From: a virus
Strand: one strand, 5' to 3'
Virus record (IMG/VR): IMGVR_UViG_3300006805_000089
Span: 1 to 32,587 of that record
DNA: 32,587 bases
Positions within the stretch are counted from its first letter, which is position 1, and each line of letters opens with the position of its first letter. Shown piece by piece: positions 13,631-22,409 of the stretch. The position numbers and the translations under genes are program-made. Below the pieces are notes generated by a model. The model was not told the origin of the DNA, ran no database searches, and saw nothing but the letters and a program-made list of their open reading frames with translations.

Positions 13631-14866
13631 TCAATACTTGATGCAGGCTAGAAGGGCGATGTTGCGTGACCGTGTTTCAGCACCTGTTCTAGCACTTGGT
13701 GAATTTGCGCTATCAAATGTAAAACGTCTAAGCTGCTGTGCGCCGCTATTAGGCACGTTGCTTGCCGTTGCTTGAGCCGTATGAGAGAAAGCCCCACTAG
13801 CCGCAGATGTTATGTTGGACCATCCGCCAGAGGCCGCAAAATACCCAGTGATCTGCTGCATCTGATCATCTTGTGCGGAGCCAAACGCACGACCGCTGTC
13901 AATGCCACGGCTATCATCCCAACCACGGATGAACTCGCCGCGAAGATCAGGCACGTTAAACGTAGTCGATCCGTCACCCACGCCGAATGTAGTGCCAATG
14001 GCCGTGAACAAGGCCGCATAGGTTGTGCGGGATACCGCAGCGCCATTAGCTTTGAGCCATCCAGTAGGCGCGGAACTCATTGCAAAAAATGAAACCTCAC
14101 CCGCCGCTTGGCTTGATGCAACAAACGCAGTCGTAGCGATCTGGGTCGTGTTTGTCCCAACAGTGGCAGTCGGCGCGGTCGGTGTGCCTGTCAGCGCGGG
14201 CGATGCCAACGGAGCCTTTGCGTTGAGCTGGGTCTGGATCGCCGAGGTGACGCCATCGACGAAATTGAGCTGCGCGGCGGTCGTTGTGATCGTCGTCCCG
14301 TCGAGCGCGAGCTGGCCGATATTCGTGCGGCCCGTCCCCTTCGGGGTCAGCGTGATGCCGATGTTCGTGTCGTTACCGATCGCCGAGATCACGGGGTTCG
14401 TGCCGGTCGCGGCGTTCGCGACGTTGATCTGGTTCACCGCGCTCGCGGTCGTCGAGAAGGACAAAAGCTCGTTGTTGCTGCTGTCCCCGATGTAAGGAGA
14501 CGCGATGTTGAACTGCAAGCCGGTCGAGCGGATCGTCGCGGTGTCGACGCTCGCGATCACGAACTTGATCTGTGCGGCGGTCGTCGCGGTGATATAGCTT
14601 GTCGCGGCGCTGTCGACTGCGACCCGGGCGACGTTGTTCGTCGCGTCGATGATGCCGACGTCGATCGACTGCGCGCCGTCGTAGAGCTTGAGCTTGTAGT
14701 TTGCGGACGTCGTATCGAGCCAGAGCATCCCGGCGGTGATGTAGGACGGCGCGCTGGATCCGCCATGCGTCGAGTGCAGCGCGTTGCGCCACGAGTTAAG
14801 ATCGGTTGCGAGCGCGGTCCCGCTCTTCGTGTTCGGGTCGATCGTCCCGAAATCATACTGCGACAT
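13631..14866 (-). CDS. Tail fibre / receptor-binding protein with collar domain
   Basis: The 411-aa protein has an N-terminal part (1-215) with beta repeats (SGTALATDLNSWRNALHS, LTPKGTGRTNIGQLALDG) that attaches to the tail tip. It then has the fibre linker LNAKAPLASPALTGTPTAPT (214-233), a phage tail collar domain (about 262-345: SAPTGWLKANG, FGVGDGSTTFNVPDLRGEFI, RGWDDSRGI) and a variable C-terminus ending LLACIKY, the usual end of collar-type fibres. It binds the host receptor. The DNA 3' of about residue 218 (below position 14212) is lower in G+C with different codon use, so the receptor-binding half appears to have been exchanged. It lies between the hub and the chaperone-like gene. Confidence 0.9.
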   Translation of the reverse strand: MSQYDFGTIDPNTKSGTALATDLNSWRNALHSTHGGSSAPSYITAGMLWLDTTSANYKLKLYDGAQSIDVGIIDATNNVARVAVDSAATSYITATTAAQIKFVIASVDTATIRSTGLQFNIASPYIGDSSNNELLSFSTTASAVNQINVANAATGTNPVISAIGNDTNIGITLTPKGTGRTNIGQLALDGTTITTTAAQLNFVDGVTSAIQTQLNAKAPLASPALTGTPTAPTATVGTNTTQIATTAFVASSQAAGEVSFFAMSSAPTGWLKANGAAVSRTTYAALFTAIGTTFGVGDGSTTFNVPDLRGEFIRGWDDSRGIDSGRAFGSAQDDQMQQITGYFAASGGWSNITSAASGAFSHTAQATASNVPNSGAQQLRRFTFDSANSPSARTGAETRSRNIALLACIKY

Positions 14867-17800
14867 TTAAGTGCCCCTCTCTCTGCCGAACCCGATCGCC
14901 TGATAGTCGAATGTCCGACTGATCGCTGTTCCGGCGCTGTTGCGGAATATAACACTGAACCCCGTGCGCGTCTTGCTCGAAATCTCGTAGTAGTCGCCGG
15001 TCGCCATGTTCTGCGCGGCGATCGTGATCGAGCGGATCTCGCGGAACCACGGGGAGAACGCGACGGCGTAAGACCCCGCGCCGGAGACGATGTCGTTCCC
15101 CTGCTCGATGCGGTCCGGCATATCTATTGAGACCGAGAGCGCGCTCACGGTTGGCGTGATCGTCGAATAAAGCGTCGAGAGCACCGCGCGGAATTTGAGG
15201 TGACGCGCCGTGTAGTCCCCGACGACGAAGCGCCTCCACCCTTGATAGACCGGCGTCGCGCTGTCGACGATTGAATAGTTGACTTGGATCTCGATCTGCA
15301 CCTCGTCTCCGGTATCGAGCCCCGCGATAGTCGCCACGCCGGAAAGCGTAATCCATGCCGCCATCGTGGAGAGCCCGCCGGACGTGCTTACGACGGCGTC
15401 TGTTGTAACGCGCGACGTGTAGACCTGACTGAGGTCCGTCTCCCCGAACTCGTAATACCCCACCGAGGCGTAACCTGTCGCTGCGGTAAACCCGATGAAA
15501 GAAACAGAGGCGAGCGTCGTCCACGACGCCATAAAGTTTTGACTTTCGAGCTGTAGATCTCCGCTGTAGAGCTCTACACCAGTTTTTGTTCCCGCCCAAA
15601 GGGGGTTTTGTGGCAAGGTCAAGATCACGTTGAGCGCCGCCGGATCCTCTAGGGAGGCGTTGATATAAAGCGCGGCGACCGAGCGATTGCCCAGCACGTC
15701 GATCGGCTTGATCCCGTAGGATCCGGACCGGCTGGGGATTGTGAACGAGCGCGCCTCTCTCGGGATCGCATCCGAGAGGACGGTCATCGTCGACCACGCG
15801 GTATTGTTCTGGTCTGGGGAGTAGCGGATCTCGTAGCCCGTCACGTCGACCGCGATCGACGGATAGGTCCATTCGACATAGGTGTGATCGCCGATCGTGT
15901 TGAGCGAGAAAGTGTCAATGGCGGGAGGTTTTGCGGTTGCCCCGAGCACTTGATGGTTTGCGATCTCGGCAAACGCGCTGGTCGTGCTCTCGTCTGGGCC
16001 GATCGCGCGCACCCCGATGTCATAGTTTATCCCGTTCTCAACTGGGCTTAGAAGAATAAAGGGCGCATCGACGGCGGAATAAGGCGCGTAGGTGAACGGG
16101 TCGTCGGTTCCTGACCGGCGATAGCGCGCTTGAAAGAATGACGTGCGCGTTACTGTCCCGTCATTAGCTGCCGCTGTCTTGCCCGGCTGCACATAAAGCA
16201 AGATCGCCGGAACGATCGAGCCGGTCGACGTAATTTGCAGCGCGGCTTCGTCTGAGACGACCTGCGAGATCGTCGGGCGCGGCGGACCGACAAAAGATGC
16301 CGAGACCGGCGTCGAGAGGATTGTCGTGTAAGCGGGGATCGTCGCCGCCGAATTGTAAATGTCCGGGGAGTATGGGACGCAGGTCACGACGGCGGCGAGG
16401 TCGTCGATGTATTCGATCCCCGCGATCAGCACCTCGAGGCTCTCGAGGTTCTGCTCTCCGAACTGGAATAGATCCCCAGCGTTGACCGATGTCCCGCCGC
16501 TGGTGACGATCACGGTGTCGCTCGTGACGGTCGTCCCGACTGCCGCCACGGTGAGCGCGAGCGACGTGTTTGTGATCGTCGCGCGGACGCGCAGCGTGTA
16601 GGTCTTGCCCGCCTCGCGCGTCACCGGCTCATCGAGGACGATCGTGTTCGTAGCGCGCGAGACGACGCGCCCCGACATCTGGCCGATGCTGGGGACGTCG
16701 TGCGTGAGGCGGCAAAGATCCCCGCGCAGCGCGATGAGGTGCTCGATGTCGACCTCGAACGTGAATATCTCCGGACGAAGGCGCGCCGCCGCGATGTAGT
16801 GCCGACCGAGCTTATAGACGTTGTCGGGGTCGGTCTGCCCGGGGAGGTCGATCACCTGATAGGTCGTCGCGTTCGCCTCGTTGAACCCGTCGTCGAAGAC
16901 GACGCGCTCGTCCTCGCGATAGTCGGCGTTCTTGTTGAAGAAGCGGATCCGCAGCGCCTCTGGGAGCTCGTTGTAAAGGATGCGGCCCGCGAAGTTACGG
17001 GTGTTGCGCGGCGTGAAGTGCTGCACGATCGTCGAGCGCGTCTGCTCGATGACGACGGTCCACTTGTCATCGACGTAAGCCGGGCTCGCCTTGCCCGCGT
17101 TCGCGACGTCTTGCAGGATGTCGCGGACCGAGAGCTGGAAGTCGAGCACCTGATCGAAAGCGAGCCCGTTCGTCGCGCAGAACGTAAACCAAGCGCCGAG
17201 CTGCGCGTCGTTGATGTTCGCCGCTGCGACCGGCTTCTTGTTTGGCGCACCCTTCAAGATGTAGCGGAAGATCGCTGCGGGGTTCGAGCTCGCGCTCGTC
17301 GTGGTCGTCCACGCCGAGCCGTTCCACGTCGGGATCTTCAAGGAGACGATCGCGTTGAGCTGCTGAACAATGCCGTTGAGCTGATCCGTCGCCTTGATCC
17401 GGAAGGCACTCTTTGCGATGCCGGTGAGCTTCACCGGCTGCGCGTCGGTGTTAAACGAGCGGAGGTCGCTCCAATCAGCGCGGTCTATGTGCCTCGGTTT
17501 AGTAAGGCCCTCTTCAGTGTCGCGTTTAATCTGAACCTCATACTGCCCAGACGTAAGCCCAGTCTTTCGCTGCGAGATCCGCTTCACCTGCGAGGTGTTA
17601 TCCCTATATGTCTCGTCAAACCACGGTAGCCATGTTGCAGCTCCAACAAGCCGATATTGCCCAGTAATCTGGACCTCATTACCTAGTCTTCCCTTTTTGT
17701 CGCTCGCATAAAATAAACCTTGCGGAAATGTCACAGTGATCCCGAACTCTGTCGTGTTGAGCGCAGTCGTGCGCGACACATATGTGGTCGTCAGGCGGAT

Positions 17801-18547
17801 CGAGAGATCTTCTTGCGAGGCATCCGCAGGGTAGAGCCCCAGCGTCGACGCGGATCCGGCGAAGTCGTGCTCCATCTCGACACCGGCGTAATCCGCGATC
17901 TCGGTGTTCCCGATCTTGATCGCGGTCACATCGACCGGCCCATAACCCCAGATCAGCACAAAGCGCAGATATTGATCGTTCCCCACGATCTCGGTGTAGG
18001 GAGCCGCGCCGTAAGGCGGAACCATGCGGTGCGTTCCCAGCACGACGGGAACGGGCGAGTAGGGGGTCAGTCCGTTGCGCGCTGCCGAGAGATTGTAAGA
18101 CGGGCTCTCGTTCCTGTTCTGGGTTGGTCTGGGACCAAAGAGTGCCGAAGCGGCGTAGGTGATCGCCATCGCGATCGCTGCACCAGCTATTGTTGCTGCA
18201 AACCCCGTAAATCCGATCGCTGTCGCGATAGTCGGCGCGACGGCGGATGCGAGGATCGCGATCATTGAGACCGGATCCTGCAACGAGATGCGAAGATAGA
18301 TCGACGCGCCAGACTTCGGTCTGGTCTTCGCCCAGAGATCTTGCGGGATGTAATCGCCACCGATGAAGGCGCTTATGTGCTCGCGGTCGCTCTCCTCGAG
18401 GACCAGCGCGGCGATCATCTGATCGAGCGTCTGCCCTGCCATGATGCGGACGACGAGCCGCTCGCCCTTGGCGAGGGGATTTAAGATCAGCGTGATCTCG
18501 ACATATTCGGCGAGGGCGCGGTCTTTGAAGGGGACGAGATCATTCAA
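14867..18547 (-). CDS. Tail tip central hub protein (gpJ/TipJ-like, gpI-like N-terminus)
   Basis: The 1226-aa protein is the tail-tip hub that closes the tube and carries the fibre. Residues about 25-97 look like the ubiquitin-like domain of lambda gpI, followed by a long Ala/Ile hydrophobic stretch (98-140), so gpI and gpJ functions may be fused. From about 150 on it follows gpJ/TipJ proteins: SPVPVVLGTHRMVPP, LIWGYGPVDVTAIKIGNT, AWFTFCATNGLAFDQVLD, FTFEVDIEHLIALRGDL, then fibronectin-III-like domains (YVEWTYPSIAVDVTGYEIRY). It starts at TTG 18547, overlapping the NlpC/P60 stop; no in-frame ATG lies near. A region at about residues 265-355 is encoded by more AT-rich DNA (17480-17750). Confidence 0.92.
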   Translation of the reverse strand: MNDLVPFKDRALAEYVEITLILNPLAKGERLVVRIMAGQTLDQMIAALVLEESDREHISAFIGGDYIPQDLWAKTRPKSGASIYLRISLQDPVSMIAILASAVAPTIATAIGFTGFAATIAGAAIAMAITYAASALFGPRPTQNRNESPSYNLSAARNGLTPYSPVPVVLGTHRMVPPYGAAPYTEIVGNDQYLRFVLIWGYGPVDVTAIKIGNTEIADYAGVEMEHDFAGSASTLGLYPADASQEDLSIRLTTTYVSRTTALNTTEFGITVTFPQGLFYASDKKGRLGNEVQITGQYRLVGAATWLPWFDETYRDNTSQVKRISQRKTGLTSGQYEVQIKRDTEEGLTKPRHIDRADWSDLRSFNTDAQPVKLTGIAKSAFRIKATDQLNGIVQQLNAIVSLKIPTWNGSAWTTTTSASSNPAAIFRYILKGAPNKKPVAAANINDAQLGAWFTFCATNGLAFDQVLDFQLSVRDILQDVANAGKASPAYVDDKWTVVIEQTRSTIVQHFTPRNTRNFAGRILYNELPEALRIRFFNKNADYREDERVVFDDGFNEANATTYQVIDLPGQTDPDNVYKLGRHYIAAARLRPEIFTFEVDIEHLIALRGDLCRLTHDVPSIGQMSGRVVSRATNTIVLDEPVTREAGKTYTLRVRATITNTSLALTVAAVGTTVTSDTVIVTSGGTSVNAGDLFQFGEQNLESLEVLIAGIEYIDDLAAVVTCVPYSPDIYNSAATIPAYTTILSTPVSASFVGPPRPTISQVVSDEAALQITSTGSIVPAILLYVQPGKTAAANDGTVTRTSFFQARYRRSGTDDPFTYAPYSAVDAPFILLSPVENGINYDIGVRAIGPDESTTSAFAEIANHQVLGATAKPPAIDTFSLNTIGDHTYVEWTYPSIAVDVTGYEIRYSPDQNNTAWSTMTVLSDAIPREARSFTIPSRSGSYGIKPIDVLGNRSVAALYINASLEDPAALNVILTLPQNPLWAGTKTGVELYSGDLQLESQNFMASWTTLASVSFIGFTAATGYASVGYYEFGETDLSQVYTSRVTTDAVVSTSGGLSTMAAWITLSGVATIAGLDTGDEVQIEIQVNYSIVDSATPVYQGWRRFVVGDYTARHLKFRAVLSTLYSTITPTVSALSVSIDMPDRIEQGNDIVSGAGSYAVAFSPWFREIRSITIAAQNMATGDYYEISSKTRTGFSVIFRNSAGTAISRTFDYQAIGFGRERGT

Positions 18548-18977
18548 GGCGATATGCTCCGATCACGCGCTGCAAGAAACGGTTATCCCCCTTATAGCGC
18601 GAAACGCAGGATCCTACGACATCTTCCGCATGAAGAACGAACCCCGGCTCGGTGACGATCCCGCAATGGGTCGCGCGCCGTCTTCCCTTATAAAAGCCCC
18701 ACATATGGAGGACGTCGCCAGAGCGCACGTCCTCGAGGTCGACCTGCACGCCGGTCGAGGCGAAATCAGAGAAGGATCCCGCGCCGCGCTCGATCTGCGT
18801 CTCGAGCTCGTTGTAGCGCGGGAGCTTGATCTTGTAGACCTCCTTGTAAACCAAGCAGACAAGACCCCAGCACGACGCGCCCTCGCGCGTCGATCCGTTC
18901 CACTCGAACGGGATCCCGATGTAATCGTTCCACCAGTTAGAAGATGCCGGGGAACGTTGAGGGCGAGAAGGTTGCAC
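18540..18977 (-). CDS. NlpC/P60 peptidase, tail-tip (gpK-like)
   Basis: The 145-aa NlpC/P60 cysteine peptidase has catalytic C36 (GASCWGLV), H104 (ATHCGIV) and a polar third position near H116 (VLHAED). In lambda-like tails this gene cuts peptidoglycan during DNA entry or helps tip assembly. It lies in the expected place between the gpL-like and gpJ-like genes. The start is GTG at 18977 with GGAG ten bases upstream, giving a 41-nt overlap with the gene before; no in-frame ATG precedes the domain. The lambda gpK JAB (Mov34) domain is missing, so this is a single-domain version. Confidence 0.9.
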   Translation of the reverse strand: MQPSRPQRSPASSNWWNDYIGIPFEWNGSTREGASCWGLVCLVYKEVYKIKLPRYNELETQIERGAGSFSDFASTGVQVDLEDVRSGDVLHMWGFYKGRRRATHCGIVTEPGFVLHAEDVVGSCVSRYKGDNRFLQRVIGAYRLE

Positions 18978-19413
18978 TTGGGAAGGGCTCCGTTAGGAAG
19001 TTGTCGATCGTCAGGTCGATGTCCATCACGTCGGCGTTATAGCTCACCGACGCCGCCACGAGCCCAGAGACGCTCTGCAAGACGGTTGTCGGGTCGCTGG
19101 CCTCGATGACCTTGAGCGCGAACGTCGCGCGCGTGCGCTGCCCTGCTATGGAGCGCAGAACGGCAAGCTCGGTCGTGACGTTCGAGATCGTGAGCCGCGC
19201 TCGCACTTGGAGCTCTGGATCGTCGGGCGGTAGCATCACCGAGAAGGGGAAGGCGAGGTAGGTCGTCGCTCCGGCGACGACGTTCTCGGTGTTGTTGACG
19301 AGGTAATAAGTGCCGATGCCTGGGTGATAGATCTCGAGCAGGACGAGAAAGACGCTCGTCGTTGTCTGCTGATTGACCGCCGTTATGACCGATGTCGGAA
19401 GAGAGCGCGCCAT
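18937..19413 (-). CDS. DUF1833 minor tail protein (gpL-like)
   Basis: The 158-aa protein matches the DUF1833 pattern: SVFLVLLEIYHPGIGTYYLV, NNTENVVAGATTYLAFPFSV, LPPDDPELQVRARLTISN. This family occupies the gpL position in tail-tip modules of phages of alphaproteobacteria and others and forms part of the ring between tube and hub. It starts at ATG directly after the previous stop (TAAATG). Confidence 0.85.
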   Translation of the reverse strand: MARSLPTSVITAVNQQTTTSVFLVLLEIYHPGIGTYYLVNNTENVVAGATTYLAFPFSVMLPPDDPELQVRARLTISNVTTELAVLRSIAGQRTRATFALKVIEASDPTTVLQSVSGLVAASVSYNADVMDIDLTIDNFLTEPFPSATFSPSTFPGIF

Positions 19414-19779
19414 TTACGGAAGCACCTCGAGCATGATCTCCATGCGCCACTGGACGGTCGTCGCGGTATCTCCTCCGGAGACTGCGGACAACGAAGGCGG
19501 CTGCGTGAAGCGCGCCGAGACGGTCGAGAAGTCGATCGGATCGGTGAAGTCGAAGGCGTCGGTCCCTTCGGAGATCGTCGTCTTGTAGAAGGTCTCGAAC
19601 GTCGCGCGCTGGGATCCGGTCAAGAGCATCGAGCCCGCCAAGAAGCGCGCCGTCGCGGTGAACCGCTTGCGCTGCTTGTAAGGTCCGGTGTCCGTCTGCG
19701 AGCGGATGAACCCTTGCTGTCGGGTGTCTTGCACGCCGACCTCGAAGTATTGCGGGAGCGATAAAGGCCAGATTGCCAT
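19414..19779 (-). CDS. Minor tail protein (gpM-like)
   Basis: A 121-aa protein directly downstream of the tape measure, beginning MAIWPLSLPQYFEVGVQ; WPLSLPQ near the N-terminus is a common feature of minor tail proteins at this position. It has a beta-rich core (KRFTATARFLAGSMLLTGSQ, FETFYKTTISEGTDAFDFTD) and ends RMEIMLEVLP. It probably forms the first tail-tip ring, like lambda gpM. Assignment rests on position and general similarity. Confidence 0.8.
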   Translation of the reverse strand: MAIWPLSLPQYFEVGVQDTRQQGFIRSQTDTGPYKQRKRFTATARFLAGSMLLTGSQRATFETFYKTTISEGTDAFDFTDPIDFSTVSARFTQPPSLSAVSGGDTATTVQWRMEIMLEVLP

Positions 19780-19782
19780 CTC

Positions 19783-21720
19783 TTATCCTCTTTGCTGCAA
19801 GCGGTTCGAGATCCCGAAGGTGCTCTTGATTGCTCGATAGGTCGGCCCGCCTGCCGTGATGTCCTGCGCGATTGCGCGCCCGATCTCGACGATGATGTTC
19901 CCCATGTTGTCCGTAGACGCCGACGCTTCTTGCCCGCTGTAATTGTTGATCGTGATCTTGGGCGCGCTGTTCCCGTTCGCTGCGACGACGCCGAGCTTGC
20001 CGTCGGATCCTCGGGAGAGCGGCATGATCGCCTCGGGCCCTGCTTCTCCCATGAGCCCCGTCCCATTGGCGAACGGGAAGACCGTCGGCCCCGATACGAC
20101 GCCCCCCTTGGCAAACGGCACGAACCCGCGCTGGTCGAAGACGTTCCCGTCCTCGCTGCCGATGAACGATTTGATCCCAGCGGCGATCGGCGCTGCGAAC
20201 TGCTGTGCGAAGAGATCCTGCGCGACCTTGGCGAGCACGTTCGAGGCGAAGCTGAGAAGCGCGTCTCCGAGCGTTGCGGTTCCGTCGATCACCGATGCGA
20301 AGGCGTTGTTGAGCTCGTTCTCGACGGTCGAGGCGAGCCCTGTGATGAGCTTCCCGAGCGGATCGAACTCCTCGGCGAGCTTGCCGACGGCGCGCGCATA
20401 GACATCGCTGTCGATCGCGCCGGACCGGTAAAGATCGGCCACCTTCTCGAGCTCTGCCGCATACTTTTCCGCCTCGGTGCGCGTGCCTTCGAAAAGCCGC
20501 TTCGCGTCCTGCTCTGCCGGTGATTGCTGGGCCCCAGACCGCGCAGCGCGCGCCGCTGCTTCGGCGTCTGCGGCTTGCTTGCGCTCCATCCGGATCCGCG
20601 CCTCGAGGATGCTCGCGGTATTGTCTGGGATGTCCGGACGTCCGCCCGCGCCGATCTTGACGCTCGAGGTGCTGATAGCGATCTTCATCGCTGCCTCGGC
20701 GGCGCTCCATAGCTGCTTTGCGAGCGCCTCGGCCTGCGAGAGCGCGCCGGAGAGCCATCCGCTCTCGGGATCGAGCGCGACGATCTTAGCGACCGCTGCC
20801 GCGCTGTCGTTTGCGGCGGCTTCGACCTGCCGGAGCTGTAGCGCGGCGTCGGTGACGGAGCGCGCGAACTCTCCACCAGCAACAGTTGAGCGCGCGAGGA
20901 TCGCGTCGATCTTTGCGAGCGCATCTGCTTGCTCTTGAAACGTCGTCGCATTCTGAGCGTCTTTAATCGCGTTCTGGAATGCGATCATAAGATCTTTGCT
21001 TAGGCCCAGCTCTTTAGCGATGTCGGCGGCTGCACCTGTGCCGGTGATCTTAAACAGGTTCATCTGTCCGCTTGCGACGGCGTATTCATCCGCAAGCTGT
21101 TTAACGGCCTCCGCCGCTGCGGATTGCGCCACCATGATCTGCTGTTCGCGCATATGCCCGAGAAGCTGCACGAGCTGCGTGTCGACGGCCCCGTATTTTT
21201 CGGCGAGCTTGTCTAGGCTCGCCATCTCGCTCGATAGATCGCGCAGCGCGCCGACGCTATCGGATAGCTCGTCGATCCGCTCTTGCAGCGTTTTTGTGTC
21301 GGCGGCTGCGCCCAACAAGGTTGGGCCGAGAGCTAAAAGCGCGCCCGCCGCGAGACCGACGACTGCACCAAGCGGTCCGAACCCGCCGAGGAGCTGCGGG
21401 AGCTGTTGCCCGAGCGTCCGCGCGATCGGGACGCCCATCTCCATCTGGACGATCACGTCTTGGAGCTGGAAGCTCGCGTTCTGGATCGCGCTCGAATTGT
21501 TCTTGAATGCCGAGCCGAGGTTGCCGACTGCACCTGCCATCCCCTTTGCTGGGGCTGCGCTTTTGGTTTGAGTGCTGTTTAGCTGCCGGACGCTGTCTTC
21601 GAGATTGTCTGCGGCGGTTGCCGCGCCTGTTGCGGCTTTCTGGAACGTCCCCAGCCCTTGCGCGGCCTGCGCGCTTCCGGTTGTCTGAACTTCGACGCCA
21701 AGCGTCACTAGGTCGACCAT
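19783..21720 (-). CDS. Tail tape measure protein
   Basis: A 645-aa protein with an N-terminal helical part (VDLVTLGVEVQTTGSAQAA), a hydrophobic Gly/Ala segment (around 105-140: LGGFGPLGAVVGLAAGALL), extensive heptad-rich helices and the C-terminal GLMGEAGPEAIMPLSRG signature of lambda-gpH-like tape measures. It sets tail length; at about 0.15 nm per residue it implies a tail near 95-100 nm. I chose the ATG at 21720 (AAGGAAAGGG eight bases upstream) over GTG at 21744. It overlaps the frameshifted chaperone ORF end. Confidence 0.93.
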   Translation of the reverse strand: MVDLVTLGVEVQTTGSAQAAQGLGTFQKAATGAATAADNLEDSVRQLNSTQTKSAAPAKGMAGAVGNLGSAFKNNSSAIQNASFQLQDVIVQMEMGVPIARTLGQQLPQLLGGFGPLGAVVGLAAGALLALGPTLLGAAADTKTLQERIDELSDSVGALRDLSSEMASLDKLAEKYGAVDTQLVQLLGHMREQQIMVAQSAAAEAVKQLADEYAVASGQMNLFKITGTGAAADIAKELGLSKDLMIAFQNAIKDAQNATTFQEQADALAKIDAILARSTVAGGEFARSVTDAALQLRQVEAAANDSAAAVAKIVALDPESGWLSGALSQAEALAKQLWSAAEAAMKIAISTSSVKIGAGGRPDIPDNTASILEARIRMERKQAADAEAAARAARSGAQQSPAEQDAKRLFEGTRTEAEKYAAELEKVADLYRSGAIDSDVYARAVGKLAEEFDPLGKLITGLASTVENELNNAFASVIDGTATLGDALLSFASNVLAKVAQDLFAQQFAAPIAAGIKSFIGSEDGNVFDQRGFVPFAKGGVVSGPTVFPFANGTGLMGEAGPEAIMPLSRGSDGKLGVVAANGNSAPKITINNYSGQEASASTDNMGNIIVEIGRAIAQDITAGGPTYRAIKSTFGISNRLQQRG

Positions 21721-22399
21721 TTTTTCGCCCTTTCCTTGTGCCACAAGGCGTCGAGTGCAGAGATCGCGTCCACCTCGAGCGGGGTAAACCGGCGACCGGT
21801 GAGCGCACTATACGCTAAGACCTCGGAGAATACTATCGGCGCGTCGGGCTGCCGAGAGCGATGAAGGCGCAAGAACGTCTCCCAGAGCTCGCCCATTGTC
21901 TTGGGGATCTCTGGGAGATCGAGCTCTGGGGGTCGCATCCCGGTCGTCTTCTCGACGTGCTCGTAGTGAGCGCGGATCGAGATCCCGTCCTTGTCGGTCT
22001 GCGCGAGCTTAAAGCTGGCCTCGGCGTGCTTTAGGAGCCCGTCGAGGGCCCGGCGAAAAAATTGGCGCGCTCCGATGCTGCGGCGAAGATCTGGTCGCGG
22101 ATCTGGGGCGGCATCGCGCCGTAGACCTTCTTCGCGTCTTCGAGCTTCGCATCAGCTCCCCCAGCGTAGACGTGCCAAGCGGTCGTAATAAGCGCCAGAA
22201 ACGCTGTCAGACGCTCGTCTGCGTCGTCGACCCCTAGACGTGCGACTTCGGCCAGCGCGTTGCGGTAGCCCTTGCTGTCGGAGCCGTAGAGCGTGATCGT
22301 TTGAGGGGCCCCGTCCTTGTGCAGGACGGGGTCTTTCGTGATCGGGTGGAGGATCGTGTGGGTGTAGGTGTCCCGGAACGTGAGGTCGTTTAGGTCCAT
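21708..22399 (-). CDS. Tail assembly chaperone fusion (gpGT-like) made by -1 frameshift
   Basis: Reading the 22399-22031 frame to T-TTT-TTC at 22061-22055 and slipping back one base gives an open frame (RRALDGLLKHAEASF, GISIRAHYEHVEKTTGM) that continues to the stop at 21708. It joins the short ORF beginning MRPPELDLPEIPKTMGELW to the upstream gene. The product is about 230 aa. This is the conserved G/GT arrangement just upstream of the tape measure; gpGT recruits tail tube subunits around the tape measure and is not in the virion. I verified the frame relation and the absence of stops across the join. Use of the site in vivo is inferred. Confidence 0.88.
22031..22399 (-). CDS. Tail assembly chaperone (gpG-like), unshifted product
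   Basis: A 122-aa protein beginning MDLNDLTFRDTYTHTI, with PITKDPVL typical of chaperone proteins of this position, then helices through QIRDQIFAAASERANF. It lies between the tail tube and the tape measure. AAAGG precedes the ATG. Normal termination is at TAA 22031-22033, just after the slippery site, so most product would be this short form. Confidence 0.85.
   Translation of the reverse strand: MDLNDLTFRDTYTHTILHPITKDPVLHKDGAPQTITLYGSDSKGYRNALAEVARLGVDDADERLTAFLALITTAWHVYAGGADAKLEDAKKVYGAMPPQIRDQIFAAASERANFFAGPSTGS
22055..22061 (-). promoter_or_regulatory. Slippery heptamer T TTT TTC for -1 frameshifting
   Basis: On the - strand the codons AAT TTT TTC place the heptamer T TTT TTC in the right phase for simultaneous -1 slippage of two tRNAs (TTT and TTC both re-pair with TTT). 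GC-rich sequence (CGCCGGGCCCTCGACGGGC) follows and may fold. It is located at the end of the gpG-like gene, as in lambda-type tails. Confidence 0.85.
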
Positions 22400-22409
22400 C
22401 TTCTAGCCT

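Noticed and set aside
16700-17629. 309-codon + strand frame within the hub gene
   Set aside because: Antisense shadow, Arg/Val-rich, in a region with a confident hub protein on the other strand.
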